Positions 36,460 to 44,982 of a stretch of 64,000 nt of DNA are shown one piece after another (positions within the stretch are counted from its first letter, which is position 1; every line of letters starts with the position of its first letter). Below the pieces are notes generated by a model, which saw only the letters and a program-made list of their open reading frames with translations, was not told where the DNA came from and did not search any database. The stretch spans positions 1 to 64,000 of the forward strand of contig NZ_ATHI01000007.1 of the NCBI RefSeq assembly GCF_000422245.1, in the 5' to 3' direction. The translations under genes were made by a program, and so were the position numbers. The stretch is from Alkalidesulfovibrio alkalitolerans DSM 16529 (lineage in GTDB: Bacteria > Desulfobacterota > Desulfovibrionia > Desulfovibrionales > Desulfovibrionaceae).

Positions 36460-37266
36460 TCAAGGGGGCGCAAGTCGCGCTATGGCCGCTCGTAAGTGGT
36501 CGAGCCACAGGGCGCGCAGGGCCGGATGCTCCAGGGCCCCACGTGCCACGCAACGGGCGGGCAGGCCGTGGGCCGAAAGACCGCTCGTCCAAGAGCCGGG
36601 GGAATCGCCAGCGATGTCGCGGCGCACATGCATGCCCGGCGCGCTCAGAAGGGGGAGGAGCCATGCCCCGCGAGCTCCGCGCCGTCTGGCTTCGGCCGCT
36701 ATTTCGGCGGGGCCTGGCCCGCCGCTCAAAAGCCCCAGGAAGACGAGCGGGTCCGCCGCGCGGGCTTGGGCGACGAGCGTTTCGTAAAGCATTGCGCCTT
36801 TGTGTCCGCTGCCATGACCTACGAGCACCAGGGCTTCGTCGGCCGCGCGTTCGGGCGGTATGATCGAGGGCAGCGCTCGGGCCGCGGCCCATGCGGAGGC
36901 GTCGTCGGCCAGCAAGGGTTGCCCCATGGCCAGTTCGTCGATCACCCCTTCGTTGCACAGCACGTGACAAGCGGCGAATGCATCCTCGTAATCCTGGCCG
37001 ATGATGACGTGCAGCGATTGCACCGCGATGCGACGCGATCCCTGGCGGGCGAGTTCCCGGATGACCTGGGGGGGCGAGGGCATGTCCCGGCCAGAGCGCG
37101 AGAGCCGTTCGCGCACCATGCTTGAGGTGAAGGCCAGGGCCACGGGCAGGCCGGGGTACGCGACCCGCACGTCGTTTGCAAAGGCGGCGAAGCCTTCGTC
37201 CGAACCGGGCAGGACCGCGCCGTGCGCGGCGATGCAGATGGCGATGTCGTTCATGCGGGTGATCAT
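36460..37266 (-). CDS. cbiK: Sirohydrochlorin cobaltochelatase CbiK
   Basis: CbiK inserts cobalt into sirohydrochlorin, the entry to anaerobic B12 synthesis. The 268-residue protein has the chelatase pattern AICIAAHGAVLPGSDEGFAAF, VQSLHVIIGQDYED (metal-site His near residue 88) and LVGHGSGHKGAMLYE (His near 149-153). The start could be 37266 (AAGG ten bases upstream) or the ATG at 37254 (MNDIAICI). No signal peptide is seen, so it is a cytoplasmic form. It precedes cbiL by 99 bases. Confidence 0.9.
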   Translation of the reverse strand: MITRMNDIAICIAAHGAVLPGSDEGFAAFANDVRVAYPGLPVALAFTSSMVRERLSRSGRDMPSPPQVIRELARQGSRRIAVQSLHVIIGQDYEDAFAACHVLCNEGVIDELAMGQPLLADDASAWAAARALPSIIPPERAADEALVLVGHGSGHKGAMLYETLVAQARAADPLVFLGLLSGGPGPAEIAAEARRRGARGAWLLPLLSAPGMHVRRDIAGDSPGSWTSGLSAHGLPARCVARGALEHPALRALWLDHLRAAIARLAPP

Positions 37267-37429
37267 TCGTACGTGGCCTTGGAGCAGAGGCCGTACGTGG
37301 GCGCGTAGCGGCTGTCAAGCTGGAGCAGACCACACGGGCCAATGGAAATAGCTGTCCGCCAAAGCGCGTCGCGTCTGACGCGCATGGGTCCCTTGCCAGC
37401 GTCCGGGTGGTCGCGTAAGAGGCCCGGCC

Positions 37430-38020
37430 ATGCGTACTTGCATCTCCGACCGCCGCAAGGAGCGGATCAGGGAAGTTCTGGCCAAACGCCAAAAGGATCT
37501 GACCCTTGTCTTCGACAATGTATGGGACCCCCATAACGTCTCGGCCGTGCTACGCTCGTGCGATGCCTTCGGGGTGCCCGAAGTGCACCTGTACTATACC
37601 ACGTCCGCCTTTCCCGATATCGGGCGCAAGTCTTCGGCTTCGGCCAGGAAATGGGTGCGCCGCACCCGCCACTCCGACGCAAGGGCCATGACGGCGCTGT
37701 TGCGCGAGAGAGGCATGCGTATTCTGGCCACGGGATTTTCGAAAACGGCCAAGCCCCTGACGGAGTGGGATCTGGCCGAACCCACGGCGATCGTCCTCTC
37801 CAACGAACACGGCGGGACCAGTTCCGAACTGCTGCCATTGTGCGACGGCATGATCTACATTCCCATGTCCGGCATGGTGCAGAGCTTCAACGTGTCCGTG
37901 GCCGGGGCGATCATCCTCTACGAGGCGTGGCGGCAACGCTTCGCCCAGGGGGCATACAATCGCCCGACCTTCTCCGACGAAGAGTTGGGGGCCCTGAACA
38001 GCGAGTGGTGCGGCAAGTGA
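37430..38020 (+). CDS. TrmH/SpoU family tRNA/rRNA methyltransferase
   Basis: The 196-residue SPOUT enzyme has the three family motifs: NVWDPHNVSAVLRSCDAFGV (about 30-49), IVLSNEHGGTSSELL near residue 122 and IYIPMSGMVQSFNVSVAGAIILYE near residue 143. It likely 2'-O-methylates a ribose in tRNA, as TrmH does at G18; the target cannot be read from sequence. Its TGA stop overlaps a possible upstream GTG start of the following gene. Confidence 0.92.
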   Translation: MRTCISDRRKERIREVLAKRQKDLTLVFDNVWDPHNVSAVLRSCDAFGVPEVHLYYTTSAFPDIGRKSSASARKWVRRTRHSDARAMTALLRERGMRILATGFSKTAKPLTEWDLAEPTAIVLSNEHGGTSSELLPLCDGMIYIPMSGMVQSFNVSVAGAIILYEAWRQRFAQGAYNRPTFSDEELGALNSEWCGK

Positions 38021-38088
38021 GCGGCGAAAATAAGCACGACGAGGCGCGGCCGCGGACAGGTTCGGCCGCTTCGGGCGGGGGAGGGGGC

Positions 38089-38706
38089 ATGCAAAGAGCC
38101 ATCGAGGCAATCGCGGACGGCAAGTGCCTGATCTATCCCACGGAAACGCTCTACGCCATAGGTGGGGGGGCGTTTCACGCCGACGCCGCACAGGCTGTGG
38201 TGGACATCAAGGCCCGTCCCCAAACCAAACCTCTGCCCATCATCATCGGCAGCATGGAGCAACTCGGCATGATCACGGGCTGGTTCTCCAAGGCGTTCGT
38301 CAGGCTTGCGGACGTATTCTGGCCTGGGCCGCTGTCCGTGCTCGTGCCCACCGGTCGCAGACTGCCACGCCTCTTGCGAGACGAAAGCGGCTTCACTTCG
38401 GTACGCCTCAGCGCGCATCCGCTGGCTCGGGAATTGTGTCTGCGCTCGGGTATGCCGCTCATCGCCACTTCGGCCAACATCAGCGGCCAAAGCGCCCCGG
38501 CCACGCCGGATCAGATCGACCCGCGCCTGGCCCAAAAGGTGGCGGCCGTGGTCGCAGACAAACCCTGGCCAGCGGGCGGCCTGCCCTCCACGGTGGTCAA
38601 ATGTCTGGGAACGAGGGAAGTGGCCGTCATTCGCGAGGGCGCGGTCTCGATCGCCATGCTTCGCGACGCGGGTTTTGTGGTGGCGCCGCTTCCGGACGAC
38701 GGTTAA
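38089..38706 (+). CDS. Sua5/YciO/YrdC-type protein
   Basis: The 205-residue product is a YrdC-fold protein; TsaC/Sua5 members make threonylcarbamoyl-AMP for tRNA t6A synthesis. It has YPTETLYAIGGGAF (about 17-30), KARPQTKPLPIIIG, SVRLSAHPLARELC, ATSANISGQSAPA near residue 126 and the final STVVKC motif. GGAGGGGGC just before the ATG at 38089 decides the start; a GTG at 38017 overlapping the TrmH stop is possible. Confidence 0.9.
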   Translation: MQRAIEAIADGKCLIYPTETLYAIGGGAFHADAAQAVVDIKARPQTKPLPIIIGSMEQLGMITGWFSKAFVRLADVFWPGPLSVLVPTGRRLPRLLRDESGFTSVRLSAHPLARELCLRSGMPLIATSANISGQSAPATPDQIDPRLAQKVAAVVADKPWPAGGLPSTVVKCLGTREVAVIREGAVSIAMLRDAGFVVAPLPDDG

Positions 38707-38847
38707 AAAAATTGAACTCGAGAACCCCGAAAATGCCGTGTGCGCGGGGGGAGGGTTAAAATTTTCGTACCGCAGGCGCGTTCCCCGAATACGAGGTTCA
38801 TTGCCTAAGATCGTGAAAAAATGCGATATTTTTAATATGCGTGGGTT

Positions 38848-38863
38848 TGGCACGAAGCCTGCT
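38848..38863 (+). promoter_or_regulatory. Sigma-54 promoter, orphan
   Basis: TGGCACG-AAGC-CTGCT agrees closely with the -24/-12 consensus TGGCACG-N4-TTGCA, with GG (38849-38850) and GC (38861-38862) at the right distance. Transcription would start near 38874. No gene begins within 500 bases; only a hairpin follows at 38892-38930. Confidence 0.7.
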
Positions 38864-38891
38864 AGAGTCTGGTCACCTTCCTTCTTTTGCC

Positions 38892-38930
38892 GAAGCCGAC
38901 TTCTCGGGGTGGTCCCGACAAGTCGGCTTC
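38892..38930 (+). ncRNA. Possible short sigma-54 transcript ending in hairpin
   Basis: GAAGCCGACTT (38892-38902) pairs with AAGTCGGCTTC (38920-38930), 18-28 bases after the expected start. The trailing GTGCTTTC is a weak terminator tail. A transcript of roughly 60-70 bases is possible, or the hairpin is merely a leader structure. Confidence 0.3.
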
Positions 38931-38937
38931 GTGCTTT

Positions 38938-39062
38938 CAGGCTGCTGAAAACGTGCCATCTGCGGCGTTGCCGCGAACAATCCAGTCCCTCGCGTATTTT
39001 TTGATACGCGTCGGGCCTGGATTGTTCTTGCGCCTTGCATCTGACGCGTTTTGAGCAGCCTG
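38938..39062. repeat. 125-base imperfect palindromic repeat
   Basis: Ends CAGGCTGCT and AGCAGCCTG are inverted, followed inward by AAAACG/CGTTTT, GAACAATCCAG/CTGGATTGTTC and GCGTAT/ATACGC around TTTTTTG. The whole can fold into one long hairpin. It resembles intergenic REP-like elements I remember as common in Desulfovibrio genomes. Sequence just outside (39063-39100) is shared with 10427-10510. The open frame 39051-39332 runs out of it and is not a gene. Bases 39101-39467 hold nothing else I recognise. Confidence 0.75.
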
Positions 39063-39467
39063 GAAAAAGGGTTTGTCATCAAGCTCGTGCTTTTGCGGGT
39101 TCCTTGGTCGATCGTGGGCAAAAGCTCCGGAATCCTTATCTCCTGGGCGTTTTCGGGGCATGGGAACGAGCCGCTGTGGACGTATGGGGCTTGGCGCGGC
39201 TGCGACGCGCCGTTGATCGGGTCGCGTATGGACGGTGAAGGAATTTCTCGCGCCTGGGCGGACATGGGCTTTTTCGCCATCGGAGTGCAAAGATCGATGG
39301 AGGACCGTGAGTCCTGTCGTGCAAAATTTTGAACCCTGCTGATTTTTTCCCTTTCGGCGGCTGGCCTTCTTGTCACGCCATATGATTTATCCTACCTTGA
39401 ATTGTCGGAACTCACCCTGTCGCCCAAGTCCCTTGGTCGGCCGCTCGCAACGGGAGTCTCTCCGTCC

Positions 39468-39950
39468 ATGTTCAAGACGCTTTCCTGCCCCAGGTGCGGA
39501 CACGGTATTTCCCTGTTCGCCAATCCGACGCCCACGGTGGACGTGGTCGTCTATCTGCCGTGGCGGGGCGTTCTACTCGTGGAGCGCGGCAACGAGCCGT
39601 TCGGCTACGCGCTTCCCGGAGGGTTCGTGGACGAGGGGGAGACGGCCGAGAGCGCGGCAGTGCGCGAGGCGAGCGAGGAGACGGGGCTCGAAGTGGTCCT
39701 CACGGGAATTCTGGGCGTCTACTCGAGGCCCGATCGCGACCCGCGCCGCCACACCATGAGCGTGGTCTACACCGCGCTGCCCATGACCCAGGACGAGCCC
39801 AGGGCGGGCGACGATGCCGCGCGCGCGGCCTATCATCCCCTGGACCGGCTGCCTCGCCCCATTGTTTTCGATCACGAGGAAATCCTGCGCGACTTTGCGG
39901 ACTCGCTTGCGCGCGCCAACCGATACGTCAGCAAGGCCCTCAAAGGATAG
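39468..39950 (+). CDS. NUDIX hydrolase
   Basis: The 160-residue protein opens with a short zinc-ribbon-like segment (CPRCG) and has the full NUDIX box [23 protein letters not shown] (positions about 50-72; read in parts, G-x5-E-x7-RE-x2-EE-x-G). It hydrolyses a nucleoside diphosphate linked to some moiety; an ADP-ribose or ADP-sugar substrate is conceivable because glgA follows eight bases later, but this is inference. GGGAG is about 11 bases before the ATG at 39468; a TTG at 39402 is possible. Confidence 0.88.
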   Translation: MFKTLSCPRCGHGISLFANPTPTVDVVVYLPWRGVLLVERGNEPFGYALPGGFVDEGETAESAAVREASEETGLEVVLTGILGVYSRPDRDPRRHTMSVVYTALPMTQDEPRAGDDAARAAYHPLDRLPRPIVFDHEEILRDFADSLARANRYVSKALKG

Positions 39951-39957
39951 GAGCGTC

Positions 39958-41430
39958 ATGGCCACAGGCGCGCAAGAGCGATACGACGTCATCTTCGTCA
40001 CCTCGGAGATGTTCCCCTTCTCGAAGACGGGCGGCCTTGCGGACGTGCTCGGCGCGCTTCCTCCGGCGTTGGCCCGACAGGGGCTGAAGGTGGGGGTGGT
40101 CACGCCGCTGTACGGCCGCATGAAGGCCGAGGAGTTCGACCCGCGCCTCGTCTCCTCGGATTGCCATGTGGGCTATCCCTGGCCTCCCATCACGGCGGAA
40201 ATATACCAGGCCGAGTACCACGGCGTGACCGTGTGGTTCGTGGCCCGCGACGAATACTTCGACCGTCGCCAGTACTACAACACCTACAAGGGTGATTATT
40301 TCGACAACTGCGAGCGGTTTACCTTCTTCTCCCGTGCCGTGGTCGAATGGATCAAGCGTCTGGGCAAGGCCCCGGCCGTCATCCACGTCAACGACTGGCA
40401 GTCGGCGCTCGTTCCGGTCTGGATCCACTACCTCAAGCGCAGCGATCCCTTCTGGACGGATGCCAAGACCATCCTGACGATCCACAACCTCGCCTTCCAA
40501 GGCAGGTTTTCCTCGCGTCTATTTTTCGATTCGGGACTCCCTCACGAGGCTTGGCACATGGAGGGGTGCGAGTTCTGGGGGGACTTCAACCTCCTCAAGT
40601 CGGGCATCGCCCATGCGGACTGCATCTCCACGGTGAGCCCTTCCTACGCCGAGGAGATACTGACGCCCGAGTTCGGCTGCGGGCTCGAAGGGATTCTCGC
40701 CAAGCGCGCCCACTGTCTGCACGGGATCATCAACGGCGCGGACTACGACGTCTGGGATCCCGCCAAGGACAAGTTCCTGCCATCGTGCTATTCGCCGCAG
40801 CGCATGACCGGCAAGATGTGGTGCAAAAAGAAGCTGATTCGCGAGTACTATCTCTCGGACATGTTGGAACAGCGGCCAATCATGGGCTTCATCGGCCGGT
40901 TGCGCCGCCAGAAGGGCATCGATTTGCTCATCGACATCATGCCCCAGGTCATGGACCTTAACGTCGGCGTGATCGTCCTGGGCGAGGGCAATCTTGATTT
41001 CGAGGCCCGTTTGCTGGAAATGATGGAAGAGTATCAGGGGCAGTTGCACGTTATCGTCGGCTACACCGAGGAACTGGCCCATCGCATTCAGGCGGGCTGC
41101 GACATCTTTCTCATGCCTTCGCGCTACGAGCCGTGCGGACTTACCCAGATGTACGCCCTGCGCTATGGGACGCCGCCCGTGGCCACGGCAGTGGGCGGGC
41201 TCAAGGACACCATCGTGCCGTATCCCGACCCGGAGGCCACCGGCTTCACGTTCGACGAGCCCGACAGCGGCCTGTTCCTCGACGCCATCGCCACGGCCTG
41301 CGCCTTGTGGGAGGATCGGAAGGCCTGGGAGGAAATGGTCATGCGGGCCATGACCCAGGATTTCAGGTGGGATCGTTCGGCGGAACAGTATCTCGCACTG
41401 TATCGTTCGCTCGGCCTTGAGGCACCCTGA
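39958..41430 (+). CDS. glgA: Glycogen synthase
   Basis: GlgA extends alpha-1,4-glucan chains from ADP-glucose. The 490-residue GT5 enzyme has the N-terminal [15 protein letters not shown] (about 21-35), the [11 protein letters not shown] segment, TIHNLAFQG near residue 176, and the C-terminal [22 protein letters not shown] acceptor-donor motif near residue 387 (read in parts). GGAG is six bases before the ATG. It begins the glgA, CBM48 protein, glgB, pdxA set. Confidence 0.97.
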   Translation: MATGAQERYDVIFVTSEMFPFSKTGGLADVLGALPPALARQGLKVGVVTPLYGRMKAEEFDPRLVSSDCHVGYPWPPITAEIYQAEYHGVTVWFVARDEYFDRRQYYNTYKGDYFDNCERFTFFSRAVVEWIKRLGKAPAVIHVNDWQSALVPVWIHYLKRSDPFWTDAKTILTIHNLAFQGRFSSRLFFDSGLPHEAWHMEGCEFWGDFNLLKSGIAHADCISTVSPSYAEEILTPEFGCGLEGILAKRAHCLHGIINGADYDVWDPAKDKFLPSCYSPQRMTGKMWCKKKLIREYYLSDMLEQRPIMGFIGRLRRQKGIDLLIDIMPQVMDLNVGVIVLGEGNLDFEARLLEMMEEYQGQLHVIVGYTEELAHRIQAGCDIFLMPSRYEPCGLTQMYALRYGTPPVATAVGGLKDTIVPYPDPEATGFTFDEPDSGLFLDAIATACALWEDRKAWEEMVMRAMTQDFRWDRSAEQYLALYRSLGLEAP

Positions 41431-41548
41431 TCGGGAAGAGGGAAGTTCCGGTTTTCTCTTGCCGCCGACATGGGAAAGAGATACATAGCCGCGTAGATTC
41501 GGTAACAGGTTTACGATCCGCGACTCGAACGCTCCAGGAGGAATGCCC

Positions 41549-41857
41549 GTGGCTCTCTCCAAGAAATTTTTGAAGAACAAGCCGGTCTGCAAGGTCACGT
41601 TCACGTTGGCTCCCGATCTTGTCCAGGACGCCAAGAAGGTCTTCCTGGTGGGTGAGTTCAACGATTGGAAGGTGGACGCCACTCCCATGCGCAAACTCAA
41701 GGACGGGGCCTTCACCCGTACGTTGGACCTGGAGGCCGGCCGCGATTACCAGTTCCGCTATCTCATCGACGGCCGCGATTGGGTCAACGACTGGCAGGCA
41801 GACCGCTACGAGTTCAGCCCGTTCGGCAATTGCGAGAACTCCGTCGTCAGCCTGTAG
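41549..41857 (+). CDS. Stand-alone CBM48 (glycogen-binding) protein
   Basis: The 102-residue protein consists of little more than one CBM48/isoamylase-N module (VFLVGEFNDWKVDATPMRKL, then YQFRYLIDGRDWVNDWQAD), the fold that binds starch or glycogen in GlgB and AMPK. It has no catalytic part. GTG at 41549 is seven bases after AGGAGG; the in-frame ATG at 41543 is only one base after it, so I reject that start. Its place between glgA and glgB argues for a glycogen-targeting or scaffolding role, which is inference. Confidence 0.88.
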   Translation: MALSKKFLKNKPVCKVTFTLAPDLVQDAKKVFLVGEFNDWKVDATPMRKLKDGAFTRTLDLEAGRDYQFRYLIDGRDWVNDWQADRYEFSPFGNCENSVVSL

Positions 41858-41884
41858 GCCTCCCCGGATATCGCCGAGGAAGGG

Positions 41885-41936
41885 CACGGCCGTGCGGATG
41901 GGTTGCGCTTCTGTCCGCGTAGGGCCGTGTTTTTTG
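41885..41936 (+). terminator. Terminator or attenuator between CBM48 gene and glgB
   Basis: CACGGCC (41885-41891) pairs with GGCCGTG (41923-41929), an inner GCGGA pairs with TCCGC, and TTTTTTT follows directly. glgB starts 32 bases later without another obvious promoter, so partial read-through would lower glgB output. Confidence 0.7.
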
Positions 41937-41968
41937 ATTTCACCGCGCCGCCGCGCAAAGGATCGAGC

Positions 41969-43885
41969 ATGAACCACGGCACCACGCCAGCCTATATCCC
42001 ACCTTTCGACCTCTACCTTTTCGGTAAGGGGCAGCACTGGGACCTCTACCGGGTCCTGGGCTGCCATCCCGTTGAGGAGGAGGGCCGCCGGATGTGGCGC
42101 TTCGCGGTATGGGCTCCCAACGCCTCCGCCGTGAGTTTGGTCGGCGATTTCAACGGCTGGCTATCGGACTCGCACCCCCTGTACCCCGTCGGCGTCTCGG
42201 GCGTCTGGGCCGGACTGTGTGAGGACGTGGACCAGGGGACCATCTACAAGTACGCGGTCAGCGCGCAGAACGGAGCGACGACGCTCAAGACCGACCCTTT
42301 TGCCTTCTGCACCGAGCTTCGTCCCGGTAACGCGGCCGTGGTCTGGCCGCTGGACAACCACGCCTGGGGCGACGAGGCCTGGATGCGCGAACGCCGCGCA
42401 ACGGGGCTGCCCCTGGCCAAGCCCATCTCCATGTACGAGATCCACGCGGGCTCGTGGCAGTGGGCTGGGCATGAATACGGCCAGTTTTTGGGCTACCGTG
42501 AGATGGCCGACAAACTGATCCCCTACCTGAAGGATCTGGGCTTCACCCACATCGAGTTCATGCCTCTGGCCGAGCATTCCCTGGACCAGTCATGGGGGTA
42601 CCAGACGACGCATTATTTCGCGCCTACGTCGCGCCACGGACGTCCCGAAGACCTGAAATACTTCATCGACCGTTGTCATCAGGAGGGGATCGGCGTCATC
42701 CTCGACTGGGTGCCCGGCCATTTTCCCAAGGACAACTGGTGCCTGGGCCGGTTCGACGGCAGCGCCCTCTACGAACATGCCGACCCGCGCAAGGGCGAGC
42801 ACCCCGACTGGGGGACCTACATTTTCAACTACGGCCGCCATGAGGTGCGTAACTTCCTGTTGGCCAACGCGTTATACTGGCTCAAGGAATTTCATTTCGA
42901 TGGCCTGCGCATCGACGCCGTGGCCTCGATGCTCTACCTGGACTACTCGCGCAAGGAGGGGGAGTGGATTCCCAATGAACACGGAGGCCGCGAAAACATC
43001 GAGGCCGTGGAGTTCCTGCGCGAGTTGAACGTGGTAGTTCACGACCAGTTCCCAGGCGCTGCCATGATCGCCGAGGAGTCCACTGCCTGGCCGGGCGTCT
43101 CGCGGCCTACCTATTCGGGCGGGCTGGGCTTCACCTTCAAGTGGAACATGGGCTGGATGCACGACCAGCTCGCCTACTTCTCCAAGGAACCGGTGCACCG
43201 CTCCTGGCATCATAACAGTCTCACGTTCTCCATGCTCTACGCGTTCACGGAGAACTTCGTGCTGCCCATCTCCCACGACGAGGTCGTGCACGGCAAGGGT
43301 TCGCTTCTCTCCAAGATGCCGGGCGATTATTGGCAGAAATTCGCCAACATGCGCCTTTTCTTGTCCTACATGTGGGCGCATCCGGGCAAGAAGCTGATCT
43401 TCATGGGCTCCGAGTTCGGCCAGTGGCGCGAATGGGACTGCATGTCGCCGCTGGACTGGAACCTCATGGACTACCCCGCGCACCAGGGCATCATGTCCAC
43501 GCTGCGCGACCTGAACCGCCTGCTGCGGGAAGAGCCCGCCATGCACGCGGTGGACTTCGAGTGGCAGGGTTTCGAGTGGGTCGACCTGCACGACTGGCAG
43601 GCCTCGGTCATCAGTTTTCTGCGCAAGGATCGTGCGGGGAATCCCTTGCTGTGGGTTTTCAACTTCACGCCAGTGGTGCGCGAGAACTATCGCGTGGGAT
43701 GTCCGCATGGCGGCCATTGGCGGGAGATTTTCAACTCCGACGCGGAATTCTACGGCGGCTCCAACGTCGGCAACGTTCACGGAGCCATGGCACGCGAAAG
43801 CGAAATTCCCGGAGGCTGGGGCCATTACGTCGAACTGACCCTTCCGCCGCTGGCCGCTATGGCCTTCAAGCCCTCTTGGTTATGA
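41969..43885 (+). CDS. glgB: 1,4-alpha-glucan branching enzyme
   Basis: GlgB makes alpha-1,6 branches in glycogen. The 638-residue GH13 enzyme has an N-terminal CBM48 (about 25-120) and the catalytic barrel. The nucleophile is the Asp of GLRIDAVASMLYLDYSR, the acid Glu is in MIAEESTAWPGV, and the transition-state Asp is in ISHDEVVHGKGSLL. AAAGGA precedes the ATG at 41969. Its stop overlaps the pdxA start (ATGA). Confidence 0.97.
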   Translation: MNHGTTPAYIPPFDLYLFGKGQHWDLYRVLGCHPVEEEGRRMWRFAVWAPNASAVSLVGDFNGWLSDSHPLYPVGVSGVWAGLCEDVDQGTIYKYAVSAQNGATTLKTDPFAFCTELRPGNAAVVWPLDNHAWGDEAWMRERRATGLPLAKPISMYEIHAGSWQWAGHEYGQFLGYREMADKLIPYLKDLGFTHIEFMPLAEHSLDQSWGYQTTHYFAPTSRHGRPEDLKYFIDRCHQEGIGVILDWVPGHFPKDNWCLGRFDGSALYEHADPRKGEHPDWGTYIFNYGRHEVRNFLLANALYWLKEFHFDGLRIDAVASMLYLDYSRKEGEWIPNEHGGRENIEAVEFLRELNVVVHDQFPGAAMIAEESTAWPGVSRPTYSGGLGFTFKWNMGWMHDQLAYFSKEPVHRSWHHNSLTFSMLYAFTENFVLPISHDEVVHGKGSLLSKMPGDYWQKFANMRLFLSYMWAHPGKKLIFMGSEFGQWREWDCMSPLDWNLMDYPAHQGIMSTLRDLNRLLREEPAMHAVDFEWQGFEWVDLHDWQASVISFLRKDRAGNPLLWVFNFTPVVRENYRVGCPHGGHWREIFNSDAEFYGGSNVGNVHGAMARESEIPGGWGHYVELTLPPLAAMAFKPSWL

Positions 43886-44859
43886 AGCCGCTCCTCGTGA
43901 CCCTCGGCGATCCGGACGGCCTGGGGCCGGAACTCGCTTGCCGTGTGCTTGGGAAGGGTGCGCCCGAGGCGCCGGTTCTGATCGTCGGCCCCGAGGAGCC
44001 GCTCGCGCGCCACGCGGAGCGGCTGGGCCTGCCCGCTTTTTGGCGACGCGTGGCCTCGTCCGAGGAGGCGCGAGAGGGCGTTTCGCTGCTCGTTCCCGAG
44101 GAATTGGAGGAGTTCTGCTGCGATCCGGGCCGGGCCAGGCCCGAGGGCGGCCGCGCGGCAGGGATCGCGCTCGGCCGTGCGGCCCGTCTGATGCGCGCGG
44201 GAGCGGGACGCGCTCTTGTGACGTGCCCTTTACACAAGGCCATGCTCATGGAGGCCGGATTCGAGTTCCCTGGGCACACAGAATTCCTGGCCGAGGCGGC
44301 AGGGCTCATGCCGGACGACGTCACCATGTGTCTGGCCGGACCGCGCCTGCGCGTAGGGCTTGTGACCACGCACCCGCCTCTGCGCGGGGTGCCCGACCTG
44401 ATTACCGAGCAGCGTGTGCTGCGTTCCCTGACGCACCTTTGGGAGTTCACCCGACGTTTGGGGCTCGATGCCCCGCTGGCCGTGTGTGGTCTCAATCCGC
44501 ATGCGGGCGAGGGAGGCCGCATCGGCCGCGAGGAGATCGAGGTCATCGGTCCGGCCGTGCACACGGCGCGGGACAGGGGAATCGACGCCCTCGGGCCGCT
44601 TCCGGCGGACACGCTCTTTCATCGCGCCGCGCGCGGGGATTTTTCGGCCGTCCTGGCCATGTATCACGACCAGGGGCTTGGGCCGCTCAAGCTTTTGCAC
44701 TTTGGCGAGGCGGTCAACGTCACACTCGGGCTGCCGTATGTCCGCACCTCGCCGGATCATGGCACGGGCCACGACGTGACCGGCACGGGGCGGGCCGATG
44801 CCGGGGGTTTTAGGGCCGCGATGCGGCTTGCGCTCGATCTGACCCGCGAGGCCGGGTAG
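43882..44859 (+). CDS. pdxA: 4-hydroxythreonine-4-phosphate dehydrogenase
   Basis: PdxA oxidises 4-hydroxythreonine phosphate in the DXP-dependent vitamin B6 pathway. The 325-residue protein has LLVTLGDPDGLGPEL at the N-terminus, FPGHTEFLAE near residue 130, CGLNPHAGEGG near residue 203 with metal-binding His, and YHDQGLGPLKLLHF near residue 262, then RTSPDHGTGHD. It overlaps glgB by four bases, so it is translated from the same message. PLP is the GlgP cofactor, but linkage may be chance. Confidence 0.95.
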   Translation: MKPLLVTLGDPDGLGPELACRVLGKGAPEAPVLIVGPEEPLARHAERLGLPAFWRRVASSEEAREGVSLLVPEELEEFCCDPGRARPEGGRAAGIALGRAARLMRAGAGRALVTCPLHKAMLMEAGFEFPGHTEFLAEAAGLMPDDVTMCLAGPRLRVGLVTTHPPLRGVPDLITEQRVLRSLTHLWEFTRRLGLDAPLAVCGLNPHAGEGGRIGREEIEVIGPAVHTARDRGIDALGPLPADTLFHRAARGDFSAVLAMYHDQGLGPLKLLHFGEAVNVTLGLPYVRTSPDHGTGHDVTGTGRADAGGFRAAMRLALDLTREAG

Positions 44860-44867
44860 GCGACCGC

Positions 44868-44945
44868 CTCAAGGGCATCATCTGCTGCGTTACCACGAAA
44901 AATTGAAGGCCGACTTGCGGGGGAACGCGTGTCGGCCTTGAATTC
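44868..44945. repeat. Degenerate repeat copy with hairpin between pdxA and TPR gene
   Basis: CATCTGCTGCGTTACCACGA resembles the CATCTGCGGCGTTGCCGCGA arm of the 38938-39062 palindrome. Then AAGGCCGAC (44906-44914) pairs with GTCGGCCTT (44931-44939). The hairpin lacks a T-run but sits between convergent genes and may end both transcripts. Confidence 0.5.
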
Positions 44946-44982
44946 TGTGTACGGCTTGGGAAGGGGAGTTGTTTCAAGCCTC

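Noticed and set aside
39051..39332. 93-residue open frame after the palindromic repeat
   Set aside because: It starts inside the repeat, has no ribosome site and no family-like sequence.
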